This document shows, piece after piece, positions 1-8,993 of a DNA stretch of 64,000 bases. The position numbers and the translations under genes are program-made. The notes under the pieces are model-generated. The model had not been told where the DNA came from. It did not search any database and worked only from the letters and a program-made list of their open reading frames with translations. How positions within the stretch are numbered: the first letter of the stretch is position 1; the number at the start of each line of letters is the position of its first letter. The DNA is from G942493375 sp942493375 (GTDB lineage Bacteria; Armatimonadota; UBA5829), in assembly GCA_942493375.1 (NCBI GenBank), contig OW818698.1:2666001-2730000 (forward strand). Direction: 5' to 3'.

Positions 1-2
1 CT

Positions 3-1601
3 GAGTTTGATGGTTACACGAACTATCGAGTTGTGCTCAAAGCTTCAAAAGCAATTAATTTGGATAATGTTACTCTGGAGATACCGGTACGTCGTGATAT
101 TGCTACATTTTTTACCGGATTTGGTTGCAATGGTGGCTACAGGCCGAAATCGTGGCAGTGGGACTGGTCGCAACGGGGTATTTCGTCCTGCTGGCTGGGT
201 GAAGTCAACGCTGGTCTTTACTTGACCCTCAAAAATGGACCGGATATGTGGGATATCGAGGGCACCAAGTCACCAGATGCAGCTAACAGCTGGCATTCAG
301 GGAAGTGTCTACTGGAGGAAGATGGCGATGCCGTCATTATCAAGTGCAGTACCGGTCCCGCCCATCTGAAAGCCGGAGAGCAACTCCCACTCAGATTCGG
401 GATGCTGATTACTCCTGTGAAACCGATCAATATGGACCACTTCAACCAACGCTACTACCAATTCTACAACAACATCGTTCAGCCACAAGATGCAAAAGCC
501 CTCAATGCAACAGTCATTAACATCCATCAGGGCAACGAGTTGAATCCTTACATCAACTACCCTTTCCGTACAGTAGACAAGATGCGTGACTACATAGATC
601 GTGCTCATGCGTTGGGTATGAAAGCCAAGATATATAACACCGTGCGTGAGCTCAGTAATTTCTGCGCTGAAATATGGGCACTGAGAAGCCTTGACCATGA
701 AATCTTGCAGGCTGGTGGTGGCAAAATGGGTGAGTCCTGGCTGGTTGAGCATCTTGTAGATGACTACCAGTCAGCATGGCACCAACCGTATGCCAACGGA
801 GAGATCGACGCTGCGATGGCGACAACTGGAACTTCCCGCTGGTGCAATTACTATATCGAAGGCGTTTCCTGGCTCGCGCGGGAGCTTGGACTGGACGGAA
901 TCTACATCGATGGCCTCAACTATGACCGTGAAGGAATGAAACGCTTCCGAAGAGCACTGGACACTGGCAAATCAGGGAACCTTCTGGACCTTCACGATGG
1001 CGACAACTTTAAATGCGGAGACGCACGCAGGAGTTCCTTTCTAACTGCTGCAGAGTTCACCCCCTATCTCAACAGCCTCTGGTATGGTGAGATATTCAAC
1101 TACGAGGAGGAACCTGACTACTGGCTGGTTGAATTGTCAGGGATACCATTCGGTCTGATGGGTGATATGCTCCAGATGCCAATTAATCCCTGGAGAGGTA
1201 TGACATTTGGTATGGCTGGTCGCTACTGGTCGGGTGCAGACCCACAGTATCTCTGGAAAACCTGGATTGATCTCAAACTCTCCGACTGCAAGATGATCGG
1301 GTGGTGGGATACTAAATGCCCCGTGAAGACAGGTTACAAGGCAGTCCTGGCAACAGTCTATAAAAACAAGGGATATGCTGTCATAGCTCTGGGAAGTTGG
1401 GCAAAACCAGCTCCCGGGGCCTGGGAACACTGGCCTAATATGATAAAGCTGCAGGTCGACTGGAAAGCGCTGGGACTGGACCCTAAAAAAGTAAAACTAT
1501 ACGCACCAGAGATCAAGGATTTTCAACCCGAGCGCAAGTTCGAGTTAACAGAGGAAATCCCTGTGGACTTTGGAAAAGGTTGGCTGCTAGTGGTCAAGTA
1601 G
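3..1601 (+). CDS. TIM-barrel glycosidase-like protein (DUF6067-like), 5' end missing
   Basis: The reading frame is open from base 3, so the gene begins upstream of the window and 532 residues are visible. The first part looks like a beta-sandwich. After about residue 170 a TIM-barrel-like region follows, with the strand GLDGIYIDGLNYDREG carrying a candidate acidic residue and many aromatic residues as in sugar clefts. The overall style matches the DUF6067/GH123-related hydrolases common in Planctomycetes and Armatimonadota; this is from memory of the family, and the substrate is unknown. A GTG at 33 could be mistaken for a start, but coding sequence continues upstream of it. The gene converges on the next operon across a perfect palindrome at 1614-1653. 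Confidence 0.6.
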   Translation, partial: EFDGYTNYRVVLKASKAINLDNVTLEIPVRRDIATFFTGFGCNGGYRPKSWQWDWSQRGISSCWLGEVNAGLYLTLKNGPDMWDIEGTKSPDAANSWHSGKCLLEEDGDAVIIKCSTGPAHLKAGEQLPLRFGMLITPVKPINMDHFNQRYYQFYNNIVQPQDAKALNATVINIHQGNELNPYINYPFRTVDKMRDYIDRAHALGMKAKIYNTVRELSNFCAEIWALRSLDHEILQAGGGKMGESWLVEHLVDDYQSAWHQPYANGEIDAAMATTGTSRWCNYYIEGVSWLARELGLDGIYIDGLNYDREGMKRFRRALDTGKSGNLLDLHDGDNFKCGDARRSSFLTAAEFTPYLNSLWYGEIFNYEEEPDYWLVELSGIPFGLMGDMLQMPINPWRGMTFGMAGRYWSGADPQYLWKTWIDLKLSDCKMIGWWDTKCPVKTGYKAVLATVYKNKGYAVIALGSWAKPAPGAWEHWPNMIKLQVDWKALGLDPKKVKLYAPEIKDFQPERKFELTEEIPVDFGKGWLLVVK

Positions 1602-1613
1602 AATTGTCCTTGT

Positions 1614-1653
1614 ACAAAACGTCGGTAGATACATGTATCTACCGACGTTTTGT
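1614..1653. terminator. 40-bp perfect palindrome, bidirectional terminator
   Basis: The two 20-base halves are exact reverse complements, with A-rich and T-rich outer ends (ACAAAACG / CGTTTTGT). It lies 13 bp after the stop of the plus-strand gene and 13 bp before the stop of the minus-strand gene, the expected place for a shared intrinsic terminator. Confidence 0.75.
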
Positions 1654-1665
1654 AACACCATTGAT

Positions 1666-3276
1666 TCATTTCAAGCTTTGCCAAATGCTCATCATATCTG
1701 CGCTATACCCTCCAAATGGCATCCCGCCAAAGTATATTATGCTCCCCTTACCTACCGTGCGGCGTGCACAGATAATTTCCTCACCCAGACTGAACAGGTT
1801 TTGACTACCATTGGATAACCTTGCACCATTGACGAACCATAGAGATCCACCGGTAAGCCCGGGGATATGAAGCGGTTTTTTGAAGACAAAACCTTTCAAG
1901 CTATAGCTGCTGATGCCGTGTCCTTTGAAATGGACAGGAAGTATGTCCTCCAAACCCGATCCGACATATCCGCCTGGCTTTCCGGAATTTGGCCCATTGA
2001 TAAATATAAGCCGTCCACCGCTCTTTACATACCCTCGAACAGCATCCACACCACTCTCACCCAATGCCCACAGAGGTGCATTTGAAATCACAACACAGTC
2101 GTATTTCCCGATCTCCTGCCAGTTGACCCCGTGGCTTATTGACCAGCTCTGGTTGTCACATTTTATCGGCCATTGTGTATATTGCATCCCCCGGGACTCT
2201 GCAAAAGCCGTAATGCCGTAGTATTTATCAAATAATCCCCGGATATGCAGAATGCCTTTCCCACCTGTAAATTGCAATGGTTGACTGGACGGCTTTCTGT
2301 TGAGATTATTTACGAATGAAACACCGGTCCATCGCCTGCCGAGCATAGAATCAATAAGTCGCGGTGTTATTGATTTCTTTCCACCCAGCTCAAGCATATA
2401 TAGACTGCTTACTATCGAACCTGCATCCGCTACTGGGAGTATAAATGTTGTATTTGCCTGTGTAGAAGGCCTATCTGCAGCATCGGTCTCATTCTCAGAA
2501 TCCCAATCATGGGTGCAGAAGACAAGTACACGCGATTTTTCGGACTGCTTGAACGCAACTCCACCTAACTGTCCATATTTTGCAGAAACAGAAATCGTGC
2601 GGACGACTTGAGGCTTATTACCCGTAAGCTCGTATTCAACAATCTTTCCGCCTTTGTTCATTTTTCCAGGAAAGGCTATAAATAAATGGACAGTATTGTG
2701 GTTGTTCGACATATCAGCTGCAAGACCGCAGGCTGTTTCATCAAACGATATAAGTAAGTGTTCGCTTATGATCTTCCCGTTTGCTCCACACTCAAACCAG
2801 GTAAGTCCACGTTTTCCGTCACGGTCCGTGCACAAAGCAACTATGTCATTGTCGCCATCACGATCAAAATCGCAGAATGTCGCACCCGTATAATGCCGCC
2901 AGGCCTCAACAGGCGCAACTTCATTCACTTCCGGTTTCCTGAAAGTCCCATACCGATCAATATTGTATACACGGATATGTGAGTATCCACGGTTGTTATC
3001 GACCGGAGTCATAAGCTCCGGGTATCCATCACTATCCCAGTCTCCAGCGGCAATCCCGGTCCAGGTCTCATTAGTCTGCTTCAAACATCTGTAGTCCTGC
3101 AATTTCCAGTCACTGCCAAATTGCCACCATTCCAGATAGCACGGGCTGCGGTCGTATCCCAGTGAACTGCTCAGCACAAGATCATTCAGACCCGACCCAA
3201 TAGGCCTGGCGGACTCTGCCGGTGATTGTACAAACATCATCGCCGCTATTAAGGTCAGGACCGCAGTCGCTTTCAT
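1666..3276 (-). CDS. secreted FG-GAP/VCBS-type protein with GATase-like C-terminal domain
   Basis: 536 residues with an N-terminal signal peptide (about residues 1-22). Two calcium-binding-type loops typical of FG-GAP/VCBS propeller blades are visible: DWDSDGYPE (about 79-87) and DFDRDGDND (about 136-144). From about residue 345 there is a Rossmann-like module (ILHIRGLF, then YDCVVISNA, then YVKSGGRLIFINGP) resembling the glutamine-amidotransferase-like domains of many glycosidases; no catalytic Cys triad is evident. The ATG overlaps the stop of the upstream gene (ATGA at 3273-3276), so it is the last gene of a coupled operon. Likely an extracytoplasmic sugar-binding or processing protein; no enzymatic activity can be assigned. 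Confidence 0.7.
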   Translation of the reverse strand: MKATAVLTLIAAMMFVQSPAESARPIGSGLNDLVLSSSLGYDRSPCYLEWWQFGSDWKLQDYRCLKQTNETWTGIAAGDWDSDGYPELMTPVDNNRGYSHIRVYNIDRYGTFRKPEVNEVAPVEAWRHYTGATFCDFDRDGDNDIVALCTDRDGKRGLTWFECGANGKIISEHLLISFDETACGLAADMSNNHNTVHLFIAFPGKMNKGGKIVEYELTGNKPQVVRTISVSAKYGQLGGVAFKQSEKSRVLVFCTHDWDSENETDAADRPSTQANTTFILPVADAGSIVSSLYMLELGGKKSITPRLIDSMLGRRWTGVSFVNNLNRKPSSQPLQFTGGKGILHIRGLFDKYYGITAFAESRGMQYTQWPIKCDNQSWSISHGVNWQEIGKYDCVVISNAPLWALGESGVDAVRGYVKSGGRLIFINGPNSGKPGGYVGSGLEDILPVHFKGHGISSYSLKGFVFKKPLHIPGLTGGSLWFVNGARLSNGSQNLFSLGEEIICARRTVGKGSIIYFGGMPFGGYSADMMSIWQSLK

Positions 3277-5099
3277 TCCTGGCTCTTTCGCTCTCTAAAC
3301 ACAACTACACTCCAGAGCTTAACATCTGGTACCTTCACAGTCACTCCGTCCTTTGTTTTCTCAATCGCCAACGGTTTGGCAAACTCGGAGTAAACATCGG
3401 TCCCGTCCGGTGTAAGGACAAACGCATCAACCTGCTTGTTTGCCATATTCTTGAATGTCACAGTGACATCTTTGGCTGGTTCTGCAGGCTGCTGGTTTAT
3501 CGGATAATTTTCCGGCAGATTTATCATATGCACCATCAGATAACGTGTACCGTCCTTCTCGATCCGCTGCTGAACCAAGTCATCCCACCACAGTCTCGTA
3601 GGAGCTTTTACATCAAATAGTTTGGATGAATCTGCAATGTGCCTGATGTCCGGGTCCCAGAAGAACCTGCTGAATCTGAATGTGAATGACCTGTATGGAT
3701 ATGGCCCCCAGGTAGCCGGACTGGGTTGATTGTCCCACCCGTTCATAATCTGAAGCTGTGCTCCACAGGCAGTCCCTGTTGCTTCCTGGAGCTCGCTAGT
3801 GCTCAACATATACCCACAGTGCCTGTAACCGCCGACTTCTCGTGAGGCAGCAACTTCATCATGCAAGTATTTCGCGAAAGTTTTCATATTGTTGAGATCG
3901 GTGCCGGCAAGGGATGCAAGATACGCACCCTCCCACAGGCAATATACACCTCTGGCCTTTGCCTGGAATGCCTTTTTGCTCTGTTTTTCAAGCCCATAGG
4001 ACACGCTGCCGGCGTTATAATGCATCAGACAGTCTGGGCCGATGTTCTTCTTTATCCAGTTCTGAACGTAGCTGTTCCATTTCACCTGTTCTTCATCTGC
4101 ATCATCGCTGACAACCTTATGGAACTTACCCTGCGAATCATAGACATTTCCCGGCGCTGGAAGTCCATCACTGCGAAATCCATCCCAACCAAACATCTCA
4201 ACTGACTTCTTGAGTTGATTCAGCATATACTCTTTCATCTCAGGTCGCCAAAGGACCCCGGAGGAGAACCATTGACCAGTAGAACCAGGCACTGTCTCAG
4301 TTCCTGACATTTTATCGAGTATTTCAACATCGAAATTGCACAGTCCTGGGAAAGGTCGCCCAAAGCGGTCATAGTTCCACCACTGTGGATGAGTCCGGAG
4401 AAATTCGACTCCAGCAGGCCCCCATGATGCACTTATTATATATGAGAACACGTTTATACCGGACTTATGACACCCATCGATAAGAGCTTTGATGTTAGCC
4501 TTGGTCTCTTTATATCCGGTCTGACCGCTGCGCCACTCATCCTGCACAGGGGCCATACTCTCCCATCCGGAAGGCTGCCAGGAAAACACATCTACTGCAG
4601 TATTGTGCCATCGTTTGTAGATACCAACGAGTTTTTCATCGACTTCTTTAGCCCCATTCAAACCGCCAAAATTGCAGACTCCGGCCCAATGTCCAACCTG
4701 CCAGGGATATTCACCCACAGCAAAGAATGCCCAGCCCACCACTGGAGCTTCCCCGGGTGCAGCAACCTCGAGCCTCAGAGAGTGTCCCCATTTCCGGTCT
4801 CCAGGCACTTTCCATGTTCCTGTGATCGTCTTCTTTTCACCGGGACCAAAACTGATCTTCTGTTCCATCACCGGTTCAGTTTTATCGAGTTCACTGATCA
4901 CCTGCATTTTGCATGTCAGTTCTTTTGACTCTGTCCCCAGATATGTTACGCTTACAGCAAATGACGCTGTTTCACCGGGTTTAAAACACACCTTCTGAGC
5001 AGCAATATCATCTATTCTCAAGCTCTGACCAAATGCCACTGTCGAGAATAACACCCCTGCAATTGTGGCCAATAATATATAAAGCAGTCTATTGCTCAA
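3273..5099 (-). CDS. secreted TIM-barrel glycosidase-like protein
   Basis: 608 residues if translation starts at TTG 5099. That start is preferred because it overlaps the upstream stop (TTGA), has AAGGAG ten bases upstream, and puts a clean signal peptide (RLLYILLATIAGVLFSTVAFG) at the N-terminus; the frame is open further upstream but would add about 46 unlikely residues. After an N-terminal beta-sandwich (about 25-130) comes a barrel with GWDGFRSDGLPAPG, which places an Asp at the end of a predicted strand as in alpha-amylase-like and GH66-like folds, and a C-terminal beta domain ending near VKLWSVVVF. The exact family is not recognised. It is the middle gene of a coupled three-gene set, so it probably acts on the same glycan as its neighbours. 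Confidence 0.7.
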   Translation of the reverse strand: MSNRLLYILLATIAGVLFSTVAFGQSLRIDDIAAQKVCFKPGETASFAVSVTYLGTESKELTCKMQVISELDKTEPVMEQKISFGPGEKKTITGTWKVPGDRKWGHSLRLEVAAPGEAPVVGWAFFAVGEYPWQVGHWAGVCNFGGLNGAKEVDEKLVGIYKRWHNTAVDVFSWQPSGWESMAPVQDEWRSGQTGYKETKANIKALIDGCHKSGINVFSYIISASWGPAGVEFLRTHPQWWNYDRFGRPFPGLCNFDVEILDKMSGTETVPGSTGQWFSSGVLWRPEMKEYMLNQLKKSVEMFGWDGFRSDGLPAPGNVYDSQGKFHKVVSDDADEEQVKWNSYVQNWIKKNIGPDCLMHYNAGSVSYGLEKQSKKAFQAKARGVYCLWEGAYLASLAGTDLNNMKTFAKYLHDEVAASREVGGYRHCGYMLSTSELQEATGTACGAQLQIMNGWDNQPSPATWGPYPYRSFTFRFSRFFWDPDIRHIADSSKLFDVKAPTRLWWDDLVQQRIEKDGTRYLMVHMINLPENYPINQQPAEPAKDVTVTFKNMANKQVDAFVLTPDGTDVYSEFAKPLAIEKTKDGVTVKVPDVKLWSVVVFRERKSQE

Positions 5100-6958
5100 T
5101 TTGTGCCAACTCCTTTTTCTGTCGATTTCAACAAGTTCCCGATCACACCCGCAAACCATTTCGGATAACCAGCTGACTCCCAAAACCCTCCACTGATCTT
5201 TCCATCCACTAAAGCTAGTGGAGTGTAAACAGCACATACTCCCTTACCGCGTTCTCTGGTAAGTAGAATAGGATTAGCTCGCGAACCAACTGCAATCCTG
5301 GCATCAGCATTTATCTGACTAACATCAAGGCAGTATTGCCACATACCTGATTTGGTATCGGTAGAATCAAGTGACTGCGGTTTTGAAGCGCGAGTAGTCT
5401 TCCAGAGGGAATCCAGGCTAACCGGCAGCAGTTTTTCAGCAAACTCCGATATCTCTCCTGCACCTATCGAACACATTGGGCCTCCAATAAACAGAAGTAT
5501 TCCGCCGTGGCTTACATAGTCATCAAGCATTTCCCATGCATCATCAGAAAGCCCATCCATTGGAATATGGTCGGCAATAATCACATTGTAAGACATCAAG
5601 GTTGCATAGTTTGTTGGGAAATTGGTAATGGATGAGCCAAAAGTTCCTCTCCTGTATGCCCCTTGAACAATCTCAGCATTCAAAATGTTGCCAACCTCAT
5701 TCAAGCGATATTTATCAGAGAACAGCCCGCGAAGATGCAAAATCCGACGTTGAGAGTTCGATGCCACCGCCAGGTTTTCGGGTTTAAAGCGCTCTCTGAC
5801 ACGTTTCGGTCGAGGTTGTTGATAGGTTGTCTCGGAGAACAATATCGCTAGTCCTGGTCGATACATCTCAAAACTCTGGTTGTTTCCCGAAAGCGCAAGT
5901 GATGTATCGAGAATTAAGTTGGTCTTCTCGGCAACATCCGAACCAGCTAACTTCATTCGTAAAGGAGCAACAGGATTTGATTCGAGCTTGGTAATCGCAC
6001 CCTCTATTTTCGCGCGGTCCGGGTAGCTCAGCAGTTTCATCTGAGCGCTGGAAGATGAATCAATAGAGCCGCTGGGTCCCGGAATGCATGTAAGTTCAGC
6101 ATCCACTTTTTTACCATCGCGTTTAAAATCCAGCTGGCAGACAACATCCTGGGACGCATGTTCAACTGATGAAAGCCCGAGAACAGGCCATATTGTAACT
6201 CTGGTTTCAAACGACTTCCCGGGAGGCAGCAGCACCGGCTCATACCACCATTCATGAGTATAGGCATATTGTGAACAATACAGGCATTTCAGGTAGTTGT
6301 AGTCCATCAGAAAGACCAGTCCCTGTTGCTTTTTTGGGTTAAGAGCCGCCAGCCATCCTGCAGTTGGATCAAACCTGCTCTCGTTCTCTGGTTTATATGC
6401 TTCGTCAGGATACTTCAAAGCAAGCGGACCAATTGTTGTAGGCCGATAACTATATTTGCCTTCATCAACTCCACCGGGACTGATGATATTCTGTATCCAA
6501 AGACCGGGATTTTTAGAATCAGATGTAGGATTGCTCAGCTTATAAACCACATCGATCGCCGGTCTATCCTTGCGGAATACAATGGTCTTCTCGATCTTAA
6601 CACCGGAGATTGATATGTCAGTTCCACCATCGATAGTAGTCCACAATCGAATTGCCGGATCACCGCTCTGGGTTGTCTCTAGTGCATACTCATACTTGCG
6701 CGCCAAAAGCTCCCCCGGCCAGGCCTGCTGGTTCACATGATCCATCAGCAAACCTCTGTTTCCAGGCAATATCCACTCAGTGCCATCAGATTTCAACACC
6801 AGCGAACTGATACGCCCCCCGCTGGATGGATCAACCGTTATTCTAAACAGTGAGTTCTCAAACGTGGGAAGACCAGTCTTATCTGCACAAAACACTGGTG
6901 CAGATAAGACCAGCAAACACATAATGAAGATATGGGTCATATAAACTTTGCTTATCAT
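5096..6958 (-). CDS. secreted mutarotase-like beta-sandwich protein with GATase-like domain
   Basis: 620 residues from ATG 6958, chosen because GGGAG lies five bases upstream and the signal peptide (about residues 1-25, ending VFCADK) then starts at the N-terminus. Residues about 30-280 look like a galactose-mutarotase/DUF4380-type beta-sandwich (NSLFRITVDPSSGGRISSL; DVVYKLSN). A C-terminal Rossmann-like module (ILHLRGLF ... YVSHGGILLFIGGP) closely resembles the one in the protein encoded at 1666-3276. It is the first of three coupled genes and lies 41 bp after a prepilin gene. Probably binds or modifies a poly- or oligosaccharide outside the cytoplasm; activity unproven. Confidence 0.68.
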   Translation of the reverse strand: MISKVYMTHIFIMCLLVLSAPVFCADKTGLPTFENSLFRITVDPSSGGRISSLVLKSDGTEWILPGNRGLLMDHVNQQAWPGELLARKYEYALETTQSGDPAIRLWTTIDGGTDISISGVKIEKTIVFRKDRPAIDVVYKLSNPTSDSKNPGLWIQNIISPGGVDEGKYSYRPTTIGPLALKYPDEAYKPENESRFDPTAGWLAALNPKKQQGLVFLMDYNYLKCLYCSQYAYTHEWWYEPVLLPPGKSFETRVTIWPVLGLSSVEHASQDVVCQLDFKRDGKKVDAELTCIPGPSGSIDSSSSAQMKLLSYPDRAKIEGAITKLESNPVAPLRMKLAGSDVAEKTNLILDTSLALSGNNQSFEMYRPGLAILFSETTYQQPRPKRVRERFKPENLAVASNSQRRILHLRGLFSDKYRLNEVGNILNAEIVQGAYRRGTFGSSITNFPTNYATLMSYNVIIADHIPMDGLSDDAWEMLDDYVSHGGILLFIGGPMCSIGAGEISEFAEKLLPVSLDSLWKTTRASKPQSLDSTDTKSGMWQYCLDVSQINADARIAVGSRANPILLTRERGKGVCAVYTPLALVDGKISGGFWESAGYPKWFAGVIGNLLKSTEKGVGTN

Positions 6959-6999
6959 TGTAACTCCCAGGATTTTACTTCCGACAATCATTATATGCT

Positions 7000-7674
7000 C
7001 TATTCAACTAGACCGCGAAGCCGGTCGTAATTTGAGTATATCGCACCTTTAGCCATCCATTTCACGTGTCCATCGACGAAGCACAGGTTCTGGCCGTTTG
7101 AATGTCTCATTGGCAGGTCCATCCAGACCATACCGGTGCTGTCCTTAACCCCATCGCCGTCCGTGTCGACGCTCGGAGTCATAGGATACCAGTACCAGTT
7201 CGTAGATTCAACGACCATCACTTGCCCGCTTTTCAATTGGTCCAGTTGTTTCCCACCCAAAACTGCCTGGTCGGGACACAGATATGTAGCATCAGACCAT
7301 CCCATTGCATAGGACCAGTTCACAACATTATATGCCTGTTCAGATGGGCATCGAAATCCTCCATTGTGCATAAACCATGCATCACCTGATTTCGAAATAT
7401 ACGGGCTGATCAGTCCCATCCAAAGGTGTGTAGCCGACCATGAAGCATCACCATCCCACTGCAGAACTCCCATTCCATCATAGTCCTGTGCATACATGGT
7501 GATCCCCAAACCAATTTGTTTGAGATTGCTGGCACACGATGCCTGACGCGCTTTTTCCCTGGCTTTAGCAAACACAGGAAACAGGATAGCAGCCAGTATT
7601 GCTATAATTGCTATAACTACCAGTAATTCAATAAGTGTAAATCCAACCCTCTTGCGCAATGTAGTTCTAATCAT
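7000..7674 (-). CDS. H-X9-DG type prepilin-like secreted protein
   Basis: 224 residues. A short basic leader ends in G-F-T-L-I-E-L-L, the prepilin peptidase cleavage site, followed by the hydrophobic helix VVIAIIAILAAILFPVFAK and AREKARQ, a hallmark of Armatimonadota pseudopilins. The C-terminus has FVDGHVKWMAKG, the H-X9-DG-type motif of DUF1559-like pilins. GGAGG precedes the ATG. It lies between a GntR-type regulator and three glycosidase-like genes on the same strand, so it is probably co-expressed with them. It may form a pilus or pseudopilus, or help export the neighbouring enzymes; the latter is inference. Confidence 0.9.
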   Translation of the reverse strand: MIRTTLRKRVGFTLIELLVVIAIIAILAAILFPVFAKAREKARQASCASNLKQIGLGITMYAQDYDGMGVLQWDGDASWSATHLWMGLISPYISKSGDAWFMHNGGFRCPSEQAYNVVNWSYAMGWSDATYLCPDQAVLGGKQLDQLKSGQVMVVESTNWYWYPMTPSVDTDGDGVKDSTGMVWMDLPMRHSNGQNLCFVDGHVKWMAKGAIYSNYDRLRGLVE

Positions 7675-7736
7675 TGAAATATCCTCCTCTAATAAAAACC
7701 ATCTTCATTGACGGTAACTCAACCCATAAAAATAAT

Positions 7737-8810
7737 CTATACTGAAGCAAGCAAAGGAACAACCGATCTGCGCCTGATAAGTTCAACCGGGAAGAGTTCT
7801 GTGAGTTTCTCAGCAGGCTCATTGTTCATCTGTGAGAGTAGTCGCTGCATAGCTGTACGACCTATCTCGACAAACATCTGGCGTATGCAGGCCAGTGGAG
7901 GTCTGACATACTCAAGCCAGTCCAAATCGTCAAATCCGATAATGGAAAGGCCTTCGTGGTTGTCGCTGTCTATAGATCTCAACTCATCAATCAACCCCGG
8001 TGTTATATAAAAATAACTGCTGACCAGAATGCATGTGGGCCTGTCATCACCGGCAAACGCACGCCGGAGTTCGTTTCTATCCTCTATTTGTGTCATTCTA
8101 TGGCTAATACTGGCAACCCATTCCTGTTTGGTCTCCATGTTCAATTCGGATGTGCACGACCGGAAAGCATCAAACCTGATAGTATCATGCGCGCTGGGTT
8201 CCGGACGGCCAAGATAACCGATACGCCTGTGCCCGTTTTGAGCCAGATATTGAACCGCCTGATACACCCCGTTGACTATGTCGCTGTCTACAACGCATAC
8301 ATCAAGATCGTTAATTTGAGCTCCAACGATCACTACCGGGAGACCCATATCCTTTATCTGTTGAACATATGGTCGCTGGGGTTCATCCGGGGCCAAGAGA
8401 AACACACCGTCATATCGGCTGGGTGTCAGGACATCCTGGAAGCTATCCTGGTATGAACCGACTGCAATCTGCACCTGCGTCCCACGAATGGCTTCATTGA
8501 TTCCTTCGTATATGGCCATTGAGTAAGGATTCCTTTGCGAGATCTCACCTATCTCAGTAACCACATATACCGACTTAGTCACCTGAGAAGCATTCTCTAT
8601 AGATGTATCTGCGACAAAAGTCCCTTTACCCTGTACACGGGTTAACAGCCCCTTATCGACCAGTATACGCAAGGCCCGATCGACGGTCTGTAAACTGAAC
8701 CCATACTCATTCATCAACTCGCTGATAGAATGAAACCGATCACCCGGCGAATACACTCTATTTATTTCCGATTCCAGTATTTCCGCAAGTTTGTTATATT
8801 TCGGTTCCAT
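7737..8810 (-). CDS. GntR-type repressor with LacI-like sugar-sensing domain (AraR-like)
   Basis: 357 residues. Residues about 1-70 form a GntR winged helix (SISELMNEYGFSLQTVDRALRIL, then GLLTRVQGKGTFV). Residues about 80-350 form a periplasmic-binding-protein-like domain as in LacI/GalR and AraR (YDGVFLLAPDEPQ, GHRRIGYLGRP, SIIGFDDLDWLEYVRPPLACIRQ). This architecture normally gives a cytoplasmic repressor released by a sugar. It heads the operon with the prepilin at 7000-7674 and three glycosidase-like genes. A perfect 16-bp palindrome just upstream of its start is the obvious autoregulatory operator. The inducing sugar is not deducible. Confidence 0.9.
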   Translation of the reverse strand: MEPKYNKLAEILESEINRVYSPGDRFHSISELMNEYGFSLQTVDRALRILVDKGLLTRVQGKGTFVADTSIENASQVTKSVYVVTEIGEISQRNPYSMAIYEGINEAIRGTQVQIAVGSYQDSFQDVLTPSRYDGVFLLAPDEPQRPYVQQIKDMGLPVVIVGAQINDLDVCVVDSDIVNGVYQAVQYLAQNGHRRIGYLGRPEPSAHDTIRFDAFRSCTSELNMETKQEWVASISHRMTQIEDRNELRRAFAGDDRPTCILVSSYFYITPGLIDELRSIDSDNHEGLSIIGFDDLDWLEYVRPPLACIRQMFVEIGRTAMQRLLSQMNNEPAEKLTELFPVELIRRRSVVPLLASV

Positions 8811-8835
8811 AAGCTACCTATTGTGCTGCAATATA

Positions 8836-8851
8836 TATCGCTATAGCGATA
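8836..8851. promoter_or_regulatory. candidate operator, 16-bp perfect palindrome
   Basis: TATCGCTATAGCGATA is its own reverse complement and lies 26 bp upstream of the ATG of the GntR/LacI-type repressor. The 10-mer GCGATAGTGT overlapping its right arm (8846-8855) recurs in inverted orientation at 8946-8955, and GATAGCGA occurs again at 8970-8977. Size and position fit an AraR-like dimer site with a second site about 100 bp upstream for looping. Binding is inferred. Confidence 0.6.
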
Positions 8852-8993
8852 GTGTGCATTAGTAAACTAGTCTAACACGGCCATGTTACCCCACAATTGT
8901 GCGGTTGTCAATGGAATTTGTGGATATATTTTACTTTTACATCAAACACTATCGCAAGACTTGAACTCTGATAGCGAAATCATGCTGGCAAAC

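Noticed and set aside
309..752. Long open frame antisense to the first glycosidase gene
   Set aside because: It has no ribosome site or recognisable domain, and the plus-strand frame has clear protein-family features; similar antisense frames elsewhere were dropped for the same reason.
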